From Phoronis australis (lineage: Eukaryota; Phoronida; Phoronidae), in contig NMRA01000050.1 in assembly GCA_002633005.1 (NCBI GenBank), forward strand, positions 195,710 to 259,709: a stretch of DNA of 64,000 nucleotides, given 5' to 3'. The notes beneath the pieces are model-generated. The model was not told the DNA's origin. It did not search any database and was given only the letters and a program-made list of their open reading frames with translations. Of the stretch, positions 1 through 11,752 are shown piece after piece. The position numbers and the translations under genes were made by a program. The stretch's first letter is position 1. The number at the start of each line of letters is the position of its first letter.

Positions 1-720
1 AATAGTAAAACATGTAATGTGAGTGTAATATTGTTCAATACAATGGCACTGATGGGACCATATTACTTGTTTTACAAAAAAGTCACCAAAACTGTTGTTT
101 TTACAAATATAAGTTTACTAAGCTCTTTGGTGATTATTAGGTAACTTCAAATTCAAATTTCTCAAAAATGTGCAACTTTATATGTGGGAACTTTTTACAT
201 TTTGAAAACACTCTAATAAATGAATTATAAAACACCAGAATAGAATTGCCCCCCTAAAGTACTCACAAGAACCATTTTCTAGAGGCCCTACAAATTCTGG
301 CCCACCGACTACTACGGAACACCGCCCTGGTCTTTTATAACGCGTCCTCTTATTTATATCTTTATTGGTGTCAGTTATTAAAGCCAAACTTTCATTTTGT
401 CGTCAGCGTTTATAGCTTTGCTGGTGCTGCAAACGTAAAGGGTGTCACTCGCACCCAATCGGCGATGTACGAATAAAAAAGAGTGTAGGTGGCCTGATGC
501 GATCTGGGGTGCATTAGACCTGCTGTTGGGTCCATTGCACCAAACACCTGAGCCCCGTTATGGATCAACATATTCTTCGTGAAGGAAGTTTTCAAGTCTG
601 CCTGTCTCCTTTAAGAAAACGGGCACACTTTTCCATTTGTTACCATACAGTGCACGTTGCACACTGTATATATGTAGCAGTACAATCCAGTAGGTTGCTT
701 TTCTAAACAGAATGTCGTCG
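1..720. other. Non-coding stretch, nothing recognised
   Basis: This AT-rich DNA lies downstream of the minus-strand fibrinogen-related gene. The short open frames have no recognisable domain and no supporting splice signals. No repeat shared with the rest of the window was seen. Confidence 0.4.
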
Positions 721-726
721 TTTATT
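721..726 (-). terminator. Possible polyadenylation signal of the FReD gene
   Basis: TTTATT on plus reads AATAAA on minus, about 75 bases past the fibrinogen-domain stop codon. The position suits a 3' end signal. The hexamer is common by chance in AT-rich DNA, so this is weak. Confidence 0.3.
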
Positions 727-799
727 TGTACTTTAGTTCTAAACTAGAGTACCCCGCTAAGCTCTAGCGCCCATATCAATAAACATCCCTTAATGAAAA

Positions 800-1389
800 C
801 TAAATCCTCTTTATTTTAATAACTGTACCTTTCAAAAGTACACGCACTCCTGACTCGTAATATGTCATGCATTGGCCGTTATTAGTCTCCGTGCAGTGCC
901 CTCCTGTGGGATAAAGATTGTTTAAGCCTGTCCTTCCACAGTGCTTAAACCACCATCCACCAGATTTATATGCTGCGCAATGCTTAGTTTCACTTTCGTC
1001 ATTATCGTGGTCTATTGTCGAAAAAAATGCTCCGTTTACTTGGCCCATCGCAGTGTCGGTATCTGAAATAGATAGTTTGTATTTCTCTTTCTCATCGGCT
1101 GTTGCGAATGAACTATGTTCACGTGTTACACTCGTGCCATTCCATGTGGTCATTACGTATTGTATTTTGTACTGAGCCTGCTGGGTGACGTAATGAATGT
1201 TTTCATTTCCGAGCCACAGCTCTCCTCTGACGTCGCCAAAACCATTCTTGTAATCAGACCAGCTCCTGTTGAAGTCAACGCTTCCATTGAATCTTCTCTG
1301 GATAACCATCCAACCATATTCACAGATGACGATGAAGGTTTTGTAACTGTTATGCGGCCTGATGCGCAGAAGGCCACTATAGTGAATGC
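800..1389 (-). CDS. Fibrinogen C-terminal domain, final exon
   Basis: The exon opens after a ctag acceptor at 1393-1390 and ends at a TAG at 802-800. It encodes nearly the whole fibrinogen-related domain. Family hallmarks are GWMVIQRRFNGSVDFNRSW, YKNGFGDVRGELWLGN, then a CAAYKSGGWWFKHC block followed by GLNNLYP. The CAAYKSGGWWF/C pair is the usual C-terminal disulfide and ligand-pocket region. The upstream half (RIRPHNSYKTFIVICEYGW) replaces the common VYCDM...GGW stretch and is slightly shortened there. The frame is uninterrupted and a stop closes the domain at the expected distance. Assignment to the FReD superfamily is firm. Whether it is ficolin-, tenascin- or FREP-like cannot be decided. 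Confidence 0.9.
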
Positions 1390-4300
1390 CTAGAAAACAT
1401 GAACAGAACTACCATCTGCCTCTGGGCCCGTTTATAAAACGGTGAAATTTATAAGCAATGGGACTTGAAACTAGAGACTGGACTTTCAGATAAGACCAGG
1501 AATGTTAATATTTATACAATTTTAAGTTTTCGTGTTTATGTTGACATTTTTAAGGAATCCGGTTGCCCATTTGCAAGTTAATTACATGTACTACCTTTCA
1601 AGACAGTTGGAGGGCGACAATTTGTGTTGGTGGTCACTGCATGTAATGTCGCCCGGGCGAGTACACGTTTGAGTCGGGTGCAACGATATATGCCAAAACG
1701 CGACTTACAAAAATCCACATTTTCGAAATTTACGCAGATGTAAGTTTTCGGGTAACAGAATTGAAAGGTTCGAGAGAAAAATTAAAGCCCCGTAAAAAAA
1801 TTTATAAAACGTCACTACCAACATCGGGGGCATTTTTAATCGTAGGTCTTACGCCTGATCACAAATAGGACTGCCATAGGCACGCCATTGTGGCCTTGCG
1901 ACGACGCGGTTATAGGAGCGAAACATTGCATTTGGCATAAAAGTGGCCTTACGTAATGTAGTTCCTCGTTACACTCATTTTACAACCCAGTTTGACAAAT
2001 TATTTCCCAAAAAGTTATCATCGCCTCGTCGTGGCAAGTCGTACTACATGTACCTTTGATGAAAAGAGCCCAGTCCTAGACTGTAGTGTTTTTAACAATA
2101 TATAGGTTGGTGGGTCGGAATTTTGTGCTATGTGCAGGCCCAAATCGTCGTAACTTCAACATTGTGACAATTTGTAGTACCGCTACAGGCCCAAATTTTC
2201 ATAATTTCCCCATATTGATACCATTTTTTCTTGTGTAAATTTGGTACCGAATTGTCTCAACGGCGTAATTTGTGTCAGTGGAATAGTTTGCTACGCTGCT
2301 GGGAAGTTTTTGCCCGAGCTTCGATATAAAATATACAACAACAACAACAGATGGCATATCGAGATATACATGAATATGAGGTTAACCTTATGAATTTTTA
2401 TTTCATTCCGCACTCACAAAAATGTACATGATCAAGACAGCATTTGTATTTTTTGTAAAATTCCGCAATTTAGCGCAAGAGGGCGTTCTTTCTTAATTGC
2501 AAGATGAAAACACTATTTGGTCGAAAACCGATCTATGCTTGGTGTCTCAGCAGGAGTGGTACCTAGGTGCATGCGAACAATCGCCATGTTCAACAGTGCT
2601 CTACACTGACCATTAAACCCGGGGTGCAGAGCATGTTTTCGTGTCAATGGGCGGAGATTCAGTCTTAGCACGAGTGGATATCTACACATGAACTGTCCTG
2701 CGCGGCTACGTACTGTCGTAGACAACCTTTCTTTTAAAGTTCATACATCTTAGAAAAGGATATGCAAAAGGCAACCTCCATGGCAGCCCAAATTGACACA
2801 AGCAAAGATTGTTGTGATAATGTGGGCAAACTGTGGCAGTTTGGGTCTACAGCGCTGACCCAAGTTGTGACAATTTTAAAGTTGAGCGAATTTGGGACGT
2901 TGTACATTTTGAACCAGCACAGTGCCTCAACAGATTTTTGAAGATATCTAACCCGGTAGCGAAGGTATGCGGTTATGGTAGTCTCTGAGCATGTGTCGAG
3001 TAATGCGAGTATGCGCGATACCATCTTCTCTACAAGTTTGTGAAGTGCTTTAGAGATGGGATTTTAAACAAGGGTAAAATGTTAACATTTTTTATAAAAT
3101 ACGTGAAGCAGGATTCACAGCTTGTTCGTCCATCTTGTGGTATGAGGTGATTGATCAAAATGTTTGAGATTGGTTGATAATTGCGGTATTTAGAAATATG
3201 CAAATGTACGCACCGGGGTCTGCACAGTCTTGAAATACCTGAAAAACAAAAAAGAATAACCATTTAACGAGGTGACCAGCAGTTGTCAAGGCGCCATGCT
3301 TTCTTATACACACGAGCGCCTACGGACATACATGTACATGAATTCACATGCACATAAATTATGCGCATGCAGACAAACGAGCAGATATCCAGCCACAAAC
3401 ACGCACACTAACAAATATACGTATATAGACCTAATGCACGCCGACAGGAGGCGAGTTCCAAAACGAGGCTCGCTGCGATGGCTCTGTTGGCTTATCGGCA
3501 TACTGGTTGTATTCCGTGTTGCTCGAACGCTTGGGAAAAATACGGACACTCAACTGTCTGGTTTACAATCCATGAGGACGTTGAGATTCGGAAGCGTTGG
3601 GTCGTTGCCCCAGGCCGCGACAAAGGAAAAATTTATAAATGTTTTCGAAAAGTTAGATCATATTTTGTCGCATCTCGATAGCAACGACCGGAGAATCTTC
3701 GGCCAGCCAGGATGTTTTCATGACTACGGGTTGAAAGGTTATGCATTTTTCTTTCCAAAAAGGACAGGGCCCTCAATCCCTCGATTATGGGGCCGAATAT
3801 CGGCCCTATTCCTCTCTCAAAAATATTGAAAAATCCCCCGAAATTCCCCCGAGACCTAAAAATTTCCCTAGTGATTAAAAAGCTCTCTCCAAAGTTCAAA
3901 TCACCCGCCTGTATCCACACAGGTTACAATTAGAAAGAGCGCAAGATGCTACATGTGATTGAGACAGAGCCTATGAGAGCTTGCAACAGGGCGTGGGTGC
4001 TATTGATGATGAGTAGATTTCCCCTCACTCGGCGAAATTCCCCTCTCAGAAGGCACAGGCACCTTTCCCCTCGTATGAACGAGGCCCCTGAAGAAACATC
4101 ATAACTATGCTTGCTCTGTGCAGTTAACTCAAGTTGAGCAGCTCTACAACGATGTTATTAATATGCTTTGGACGAACGAATTATGTGTTTTGATTTTAAA
4201 ATTTAACTTGTTCCAGATTGATATTTGAAACCTAACACATGAAATTGACGTAAAAATATTAAAACCTAGAAAACAAAATCAATGGTCGATTAATTACTTG

Positions 4301-5372
4301 TGAATGTGTGCAAGGGAGTGAATGATAACCTGGATATAATGCAAAAGCGATTTCTGGGGCTGTGCTCGTCTTTAAATATGTTTTCAAATTTTAAAGAATT
4401 AACAAATTATTTATATTTTCAATTACGAGCCTGGTTTTCTATTTTAATAAAAAATATATTTAATAACATCAGTTATTCTTTCAGATCAACGACAAATCAT
4501 CTGTTAGTCCCGGAAGTCCCTGCCTCACCAGGACCTACATGTAGGCTATATGGTTGATGTTAATATTCTTGATCAATAAATTAAACTTAACATAACTTAT
4601 TGCACATGACAGCAAAATGCGATGAGCCACCACTGTCGAATATATCTTCAACTCTTTAACAATACAAGCAAATGACCTGGTTCGAGTAGAAAGCATTTTT
4701 ATCAACAATTTACAAGAAGAAACATAATCCAGCATTCAGCATAATACCTAATCCGTAACACTACGATCGCCGCAGTTCGGTCATATTTACTTTTCATGCT
4801 TCGAACCTAGTTTTCCGAAAAATAAACTTACACCCTTTCGTCAGACAACTCTTAATAGGTGCATCGACTTGTTCTCTAATGTGTTTTTCTACGTCTCTGT
4901 GGTTAATTATCGACACATTTTTAAGATCTAATACCCAGGTTGGACTCGAAAGACCGGCCATTTAACTCACGCAATGTAAACTTCCTCTGTTTTATCGCAG
5001 TGAGCCTCGCTTTGGATTTTAATGTCCGCAGGGTGAATTACGTCTCTGTACATTGTATGTATGAATGTAACCCACCTTCCATCCCAGTGTATTTCTCCCA
5101 GGTTTTGAAGATGTCTCCCTCCACGAGTTACACTTGAAGCACCTGTTAACACCTGCTTCTTTAGTTACGACAAAAGTGACGCATCTCTTGTCCAAAGCGC
5201 ACACGTGTGAACACTCGGTGAACCAGCGAACTGCTGAAAACGTTTCGTTGCCTTCACAAACATTTGTGCTTGTTACTTCCGTGTCAAACTCCTGGAAAAC
5301 TGCTGATCCCACTGACAGCGACGTTGTTCGACAGAGCATGGAAAACACTGAAAACCAAGCGAGAGTGGTCAT
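800..5372 (-). CDS. Secreted fibrinogen-related protein gene (Cys-rich N-terminus plus FReD)
   Basis: The proposed minus-strand gene runs from an N-terminal reading frame at 5372 through exons at about 5150-4971 and 4896-4832 to the final exon 1389-800. The N-terminus starts with a hydrophobic leader (MTTLAWFSVFSMLC), followed by a PAN/apple-like cysteine pattern. The C-terminus is a fibrinogen-related domain. Such proteins are usually secreted lectin-like or innate-immune recognition molecules; that role is inferred from the family. Splice phases agree between the last three exons: GC|A between exons 2 and 3 and T|GC between exons 3 and 4. The intron between exons 2 and 3 is 74 bases and the last intron is 3.4 kb. 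The first two exons do not join cleanly in frame, so either an exon edge is wrong or there is a one-base frameshift. A decayed copy lies at 16.4-19.25 kb. Expression is untested, and the N-terminal exons are less certain than the fibrinogen exon. Confidence 0.65.
1393..4831 (-). other. Large intron of the FReD gene
   Basis: This 3.4 kb stretch lies between the linker exon and the fibrinogen exon. Open frames such as those at 2513-2725, 2734-3024 and 3272-3829 overlap on both strands, have no domain signature and look like chance frames. No repeat or element family was recognised in it. Confidence 0.4.
4832..4896 (-). CDS. Linker exon of the FReD gene
   Basis: A 65-base minus-strand exon between a cag acceptor and a gtaagt donor encodes DVEKHIREQVDAPIKSCLTKG. 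Its phases fit both neighbours: it begins with one base completing GCA and ends with one base completing TGC at the fibrinogen exon. The diverged copy at 18913-18974 differs by an in-frame 3-base indel and keeps the frame open, which supports past coding use. The cysteine is probably the first of the fibrinogen domain. Confidence 0.65.
4971..5150 (-). CDS. Second exon of the FReD gene, 5' edge uncertain
   Basis: On minus, one frame is open through GEIHWDGRWVTFIHTMYRDV and HPADIKIQSEAHCDKTEEVY up to a gtgagt donor at 4970. The donor phase (GC|) matches the next exon exactly. The 5' boundary is unresolved, because this frame overlaps the end of the N-terminal frame in a different phase. Either a small exon arrangement has been missed or one base is wrong near 5130-5150. 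In the duplicate at about 19.05-19.1 kb the same stretch carries a one-base length change that breaks the frame. Confidence 0.45.
5076..5372 (-). CDS. First exon of the FReD gene: signal peptide and PAN/apple-like Cys region
   Basis: A 99-codon frame starts at the ATG at 5372. Residues 1-20 are hydrophobic and suit a signal peptide. Cysteines at about residues 39, 54, 58, 64, 78 and 81 (as in CSHVC and RCFKC) resemble the spacing of a PAN/apple fold, which often sits N-terminal in invertebrate FReD proteins. A possible gtgggt donor follows codon 99, but its phase does not match the next exon. The region upstream (5373-6100) is the likely promoter side. The domain call is by pattern only. Confidence 0.5.
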
Positions 5373-6363
5373 TCTTTGAAGTGCTTCACGACAGTGGATT
5401 AATCAGTAACACTTCATCAAAATATATACATATCCTATTTCTATCGATCACTTAATTGCAAATTCATTGTCCGGCAATCGCTTTGAATTGGGCGTACATT
5501 AAATAACAAAACAAATACCAATTTATTCACGTATCCGGCAACAATCACAATTTGTATGCGCAAAGAAGGTTTGTAATGTGACTTTTTTGTTGAAAAGCAA
5601 ACCATGGCACGATACATTACACCCACGCGTATGAGTTGTATCATCGATAGTGTTCTGCAAAGTCCAATCTGAGAAAACGGAGACCGGGAGCTAAATTACA
5701 AGTATCCAGTAACTCATTAGCCTTAAACCTCTTAGCTTTTGGAGAATGTTTGTTTTCCTAGGTTCACGCCTCGGGTTATTAATCACAGTGTGTAAGCGAA
5801 CTCGACTTTAGAGTCAAACAGACGTTCTTGAATGCGGCACATTGATTCCCCGTTGTATGACGTCATGGTATCCCCCAACAATTCCTGTGTACCGGGTATG
5901 CAGGATACACGCTAAGATGAGTCTCTATTTGTCAAGATTAAAGTGTGGCGCTAATGCAAACCAAATAACAGTTTACATGGTCGTCGCAAAATTGATGGTT
6001 TGATTAAAATCGACTTGTCAAACATTTTGTTTGAATATTTATGGGATAAAGCTCACTTCGCACATGTTGGTTAAAGACAGCATCCAGCGGCTAAAACACC
6101 TTTTGACACCAAAAATATATGTATTGTTCATAAAAAATATTGTTTTTGCTTCTTACATTCCACGGAAAGTAATTAATTGCAACGCAAATTACACGGCTCA
6201 TAATTCGTAGCCCCCTTTGAGAGCCCCAGAAAAAATCTCAACCTATCAGTGTAAAGTGGTTCATATGACATCATCGTGGCCACGAAATTAATGGGACGCC
6301 ACACTGCGTAACAGCTGAGTGCCATTTCTTGGACGTTCTGTACTTGTCAATCTTTGGGCTAAA
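5373..6363. other. Intergenic, putative FReD promoter side
   Basis: No gene was recognised. Bases 5930-6030 are homologous to 19120-19250 in the decayed FReD copy, so the duplication reached past the first exon into upstream DNA. In that copy the segment equivalent to about 5050-5930, which includes the first exon, is missing. Confidence 0.4.
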
Positions 6364-6504
6364 ATGCCTCTTTGCGTGGTGTGCGGGTGTAGCAATGTCA
6401 GCGACAATGGGATACATTTGCACAACTGCCCCACCGATCACGTCGTGTGGCGTGCGTGGAATAGATTCGTGTCCATGACAAGGACTGGCGACAAACTGTT
6501 TTAG
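6364..6504 (+). pseudogene. Truncated THAP zinc-finger fragment
   Basis: The frame begins MPLCVVCGCSN, then IHLHNCP and a VVWRAWNRFV segment, and stops after 46 codons. This matches the first half of a THAP domain: the MPxxCxxxGCxN start, the histidine/proline step and the conserved Trp. The second half (the C-x2-H pair before a Phe, and the AVPTF box) is missing, so it cannot bind zinc as a C2CH module. THAP domains are DNA-binding and occur both in host genes and in P-element and Kolobok-type transposases. A second THAP start lies about 330 bases downstream. Confidence 0.55.
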
Positions 6505-6837
6505 GCTTGGTGCAAAGGTGTATACAAAATCTACAGTTTCTCGTCGATGTGGGTAAAAATGACTAAATAAAAATCTGACTCAGAAATAGTGTCATTAAAA
6601 GCTGCAACGCTCTTTGAGTAAATCAAATTATTTACCGGTGTTGGAAGAATTATCGTTCTACCCATAGACGTCTATGGTTCTACCTCTCATCATAGACTAT
6701 AGTATATGGACCGCCAACGCTGTATACTTTCAATGGACGATCTGTGAACTTACGCACAAGCCCTTATGCATTATTCACTGGCGACACCTGGCTAAATTAT
6801 CTGGTGTAATTTCCGGGAAGTACGTCGTCTGCTAATC

Positions 6838-7074
6838 ATGGTCGGCTGCTGTGTGACCGGTTGTTCGGCCACACAGGCAAAATGCAAAGGGTTTAGCTTC
6901 CATACCATCCGAAGACCCCATAGTCGGCTGTGGGAAGAAAAGATTATTTCTTGTGTTAACGCGAATGGCAGTTGTTTCAGAAATAAGACTTTATACATTT
7001 GTTCAAAGCACTTTGAAGATGAATGTTTTTTTAATCCTGTCTTCACAAATTCATTTTTGTTTTCTCCGTTTTGA
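6838..7074 (+). CDS. THAP-type C2CH zinc-finger domain
   Basis: A 78-residue frame starts MVGCCVTGCSATQAKCKGFS. The four C2CH ligands are visible: Cys5, Cys9, and the pair in YICSKHFEDECF (about Cys55 and His58). The conserved Trp31 and the FH.I..P step are also present. THAP domains bind DNA through this module. The frame stops about ten residues past the domain with no AVPT-like box, so this is a lone first exon, a truncated gene or a transposon remnant. No donor was convincingly placed. The half-domain at 6364-6504 just upstream suggests repeated THAP insertion or duplication here. Confidence 0.6.
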   Translation: MVGCCVTGCSATQAKCKGFSFHTIRRPHSRLWEEKIISCVNANGSCFRNKTLYICSKHFEDECFFNPVFTNSFLFSPF

Positions 7075-8052
7075 TGAAAACTATCTGGTAAATTTTTTGA
7101 CGAAAATTGTCCACTAAATTTTTTCCAATGGTAGTGACTCGTGAAATTCTGTCCTTACGAGGATCTTCAGCCATAGTCATAGTCTAGTGAGTGAAATTAA
7201 CCAAATATTCTTCTCTGGCCCTGATCAGACGGTTGGTCTCAGCAGAATGCGCACATTTGGCCAGGATTTGGATCAGCGATTTCAACAAATTCACCTTCGT
7301 GTACAAATAAATAGAACGCTGGTAAAACCTTTAACATAAGTAAAGATTACATTAATACTTCAGAAATAACCACCTGGACCAGTCAAAATCTATCTTGCAA
7401 TTCAACAGCAGGTTACACACTCATTTCATGTCGAAAAAATGCCGCACAAAATCTCTGGACTGCAGTCTATGAAAATGCAACCAACTTCTTTGAAAACATA
7501 GAACAGGAACACCAGATGGGTGTGAATGTTGTTTTTATTCTTCAATGTTAAAATTTTGTAAGCTGACACATGGTTTTTAAATTTCCGTCTTAAGTCCTAA
7601 CATTTCCAAACTTAAGCCTTTCAAACGAACGTTTATGACGAAAACAAAATAATTCTTCAACCAGTTTTGTAAAGTCCTATGCCACCTGTAGAGTACATAA
7701 TGAACCAATCCCACTCCCAATGTAACAAAAGGGTCCCGTGCATAAAGGATACTAAGTATTGCCCTTCTGAAATATTACCGTTTTCGCCCTAATAAGCGGT
7801 CAGGGCGCTTTGAAAAATCCGCTTCAGGAAGGGGGGGGCGCTTATTATAGCTCAAAAGTGGTTGAAACCCGGTCTCCGAAACAGGTGAAATCGTAAGCTA
7901 GAATTCATCAAATTTACGCTCTGTGACGCATCTGTAACCTAAACCAGAGTGTCTACAAAAGTACAGTGCATTGCTATCAAACTTTGTTGTTAACTTACGA
8001 GCATTTTTCACTGAGAAAATCCCCACTGCCGAAAATTGCCGTGAATCAGGTT
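7075..8052. other. Intergenic, no gene seen
   Basis: This is low-complexity AT-rich DNA. At about 7785-7855 a run of G sits between AATAAGCG and CGCTTATTA and could form an imperfect hairpin. Nothing else was supported. Confidence 0.35.
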
Positions 8053-8176
8053 TCAAGCTCCTCAGTTTGGTTTAACTATATATTAATAAACCATAAAAAT
8101 GTTCCAAGTGATCAGTGCAATGGGCCCACATGCACTGCCTGCACGCGTCTGGTAAAACGTGTATCATGCAGCTCCT
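8053..8176 (+). repeat. SINE tail (3' part only)
   Basis: This stretch matches the 3' part of the SINE at 26921-27161. Shared blocks are agctcctcag, tattaataaa.cataaaaat, gtgatcagtgca, cctgc.cgcgtctggta and aacgtgtatca. The tRNA-like head with its B box is absent here, so this is a 5'-truncated copy, as expected for a retroposed SINE. Confidence 0.6.
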
Positions 8177-8961
8177 GATTTAAATTTTGGTCCAGTATAA
8201 ATAACGCCAGAGACCTGGAAATCCAGCGAAACACTTCTACCTTACAAATCTGGCAATCCCTAGTCTCAGAAAATTTTAGCACCCGGCAAAATATTCTAAT
8301 GATGAAATTCCGGTGATGATAACCACCCACTTTGTTTATTTACTTCATCTACACAATTTGATATAGTTGGTAAAATGAAGCCCATTCGAGTAAGCACCAT
8401 GTGGGTCCCAATGCCAACCCATTGGCCATATATGATAGACCCCAACAAGCTCAAGTTGCAGTTAAATCAGGATGGGCATAAATAAAGAAATTTACTGTAT
8501 CAACAGATTGGCCAAATAAGAATAAGATACAAAGTCTTGCTACAGTGCATATGTGCACGATACTTGGTCTATTTTTTCCTGCCGTAAATGCATGAACCAA
8601 TCAGATCATCAATGGCCCAAAGTTTTCGATTCTTAGGGAGTCCTGCTATTGCTCTACTTATTTTCTAAACTTTATTGCGTTACATTTAATTTATTTTTTG
8701 TTCAACTCAATGAAGCAGCTTAATATGAATGCATTCAATACAATTAATGCATTGTAAAAACCAAAATTTAAGCTCTATCAACATTACACAAAATCAGTAC
8801 ACCCCTTTCTTAAAAAATGGGTTAAAAGTTAGAAACAAAGTACACAAGTTTCCATCACTTGTAACGTCGATTTTCGACATTGATGTTGGGGAGGAACATC
8901 AGTCTGACGACAGCAACACGGAATCGTACGAAGGCGATGATTTTCGAAATTTGATTCGTTT

Positions 8962-9174
8962 TTGTTGTATGTCTTTTTTCCGTACGGTTCAGGGTTACTT
9001 TTTAATCCAGGAACAAGAACTGAAAGAGGCAGGGTTCGTGATAACATTTATATAAGGTGTTACATTTGTCATCGATATTTTGATCTCCTCTGTTTTCGTC
9101 CAACCTGCCTTGATGAAAACGTGGATGAAGAGGACCTTCAGTACTTGAGTGAGCACGGTATACTGTGTGATTGA
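8962..9174 (+). pseudogene. Cys-rich open frame of unknown function
   Basis: A short frame contains RCYICHRYFDLLCFRPTCLD followed by an acidic stretch ending HGILCD. The overlapping frame at 8729-9055 carries an acidic run (DDSNTESYEGDD) that could belong to the same broken protein in another phase. The C-x2-C...C...C pattern suggests a zinc-binding knuckle, but no family was recognised. The lack of an upstream start in frame and the frame change favour a decayed gene or transposon protein. Confidence 0.2.
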
Positions 9175-11752
9175 TGTCGAATTATTCAACGGTTCTTTTA
9201 AGAACTATTTCACGCTATACCTTATGCTCGTGCACAGTACAACCAACGGCCCTTTTAAGGGCCACTCAACACTTCCCAGAAGAACTGCTCACTTGAGAAT
9301 GTTGAATTATAAACATGCAAAGGTTAAACTAGTCAAATCGTTGCAGAGGCGCACTTTTTAATTCGAACAAAATTGATATTTTTCTAAACCAAAAACGTTA
9401 TATACATGTAAGTATCTTTTGCATTCACAGGTACTCCTTGGAATTTGTGCACAAACGTGCTTTCGCAGTTTTCTCAGTAGGCCTATTTGAATCATAATTC
9501 ACAAATTGTTCGATAACTATGCTGCTATTGGGCAAGCAGACGACATAATCAGTTGGCACCGAAGTTTGAATTTTGTAATTAATTACCATTAGCATTGCCA
9601 AAAGTACTCACGATACCAGCACTTCTACTATTGGAAGACTTTGAACAGCGTTTCAATGTCGAAATTATTATTTTTTCGTTGTGCTGGACAGTAAAGTAGA
9701 TACGAGAATTTCCCGTCAAATTACACTAACCGGAAACTGCACCAGACAATTTAGAAGAGTTGCAGCGCCTAGCACGTACGTAAATGTCGGAGTTGCGAAT
9801 CTATGCTCTCACCTACTGCTAAGTGCGTTCTTGTGAGTCGGCGCTGTGCGATTACGACACCTGACCTGAACACTTTCTTTCCTCCCGGTTTATTCTTCTA
9901 TCAACTGTTCTTTGCTGCCACGAGGTTGCGTACAGTCACAACAAATTGTCGGAAATGGTTTCATTTCGTTACAAGTTATTAGCATTTTTAAGACCAGCAA
10001 ATCGAATTTAGAACCAACTTTACTGCTGCTCACAGGCGCTTGGGTTTATCAGTTCCTCGATCGCAAATGACGTCACTCAGTATTACATGTACGAAAACAT
10101 AAAATAATGTTGGACACTCGAAATCTGTTTCCTCAAAATTTTCTACTCAAATGTGCATGGAACTCCACGAAACTAGCATCGAACATCTCTTAGAATACTT
10201 TCTTTCATTTGATTTTTTCAAATTGCTTTCGAGTGGTGATTTGGCGACAAAAATGCCAAAAGAATGCCAAAACCACAAATTCAAGGAACATATTCCGTGA
10301 TGTCATGGCAGACGGTCTTCGCACATCCGAGTTTTTAACGGACGCTCCCGAGCTAAATCCGAAAGTCTATTTTCGCGCGCCGTCAATCCCTCGACTGCTT
10401 GGTCATGAGAAGCAGAGACCACTTTAAAAATATCATTGCCAAATAAATTTAACTACTCAGATATTTGTGTCAAATATAAATTATCCTGATACTGTATTGA
10501 TATGCGAAGTCTTTTTGTGTACTGCGATTTCTTGTGAAGGTTTTACTTTTAGCCAAAACCATTGAGTTAACTCGTCGGCCACGCGCACTTTTGTAATACT
10601 TGTACTGACTGCGTTTCCTGGCCGAGTGTGTCTTGTGCTTCAATCAAAAAAGTGCGTGATGTCAAGATGAGAAACAAGATACTCCAGTTTATGCAATACA
10701 ATTCTAAGTTAAGGGCTAAAATGAGCCGTCAGTGGAATAAAGTTACAAATAATCATTAAAATACTAACTTCAACATTCTCAATTAGTTGAGTTTTGGATT
10801 AGAATTATTGAATTTTAAATATAGGTTGCTTGCTCAAATCGAAGTTTCACCTACGACAGGCGTACAAGTTGAAGCACAACTGAAATCCGCCATGTTTAAT
10901 AATTTAGGTCCTTGAATTCCGAGTTTTGAGATTGTTTTGGAAATTACATCGCCAATTCACCACCCACGGAGACAGTTAATGGGATCTAGAAAGATAAGGC
11001 TTCGAAGGTTTCTGCAATACCAGAGTGACGGAGGTGCACGCAGATTTTATTTGGATTTTGGACGGTTGAAGTTGGGAGCCTCGGCTTGGCAAAGTTTTAG
11101 TGTCCAACCTTTATGTTTTTTACATATGTATATATGATTATGAGTGATCTGGAAATCCGAACGCCTGTGCTGCTGCTAAGCTGTCATTTCCCAAAATACG
11201 TCATTTACTACGTAAGCCAACACTGCGTGTATTATCTTACTAGAGTGCATTTGCCTGCGCGAATGTAGTTCACTTCTATCCTTTTGCTCGGTAGACGGCG
11301 CTTTTGTAAACATGGTGACTCGCGATTTCTGTGTTAGGCAGTAGGCCTATCGCGTTTCTTAATCAATGTAAATGTACTGAAAAACTGTTGTAAATGCCGA
11401 CTCAGATTAATCTCCGAACCGCGAATCTAACCGGGGCCAGTCACGTACGCCTCTACGGTTGTACTTGCATTAAGAGTGAGTTAAAAGGGTCTGAATTGAA
11501 GGTTAAGTGGTGATTTTCGACACATCACTGTAGTATGTGACTGTGGCCGCTTGGACTTCGACTTCAGAGTTCAGTTTTATCACACCTTACTACTTTGGAA
11601 ACAAGTCGGATATAATGTTCCCTGGTTTTGAGAATAACGCTATCAACATGTTGTAATAATTTCAGTGCAGGTTCACTTGTTATACCTCACAGAGTCAGAC
11701 TGTGTTAGCTAGATGGAACACACCAGACCAGTGCCGGTGTCAGTGACAGCAA
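9175..11752. other. Intergenic, no supported gene
   Basis: Open frames here are short and overlap on both strands. The frame at 10209-10427 has no domain and no splice context. No tandem or inverted repeat over 40 bases was noticed. Confidence 0.35.

Noticed and set aside
1115-1393. Plus-strand frame over the fibrinogen exon, with a look-alike at 16525-16752
   Set aside because: The similarity between the two plus frames is only the shadow of the minus-strand fibrinogen exon and its decayed copy.
3272-3829. 185-codon plus-strand open frame
   Set aside because: Overlapped by a minus frame, no domain, composition like the surrounding intron of the fibrinogen-related gene.
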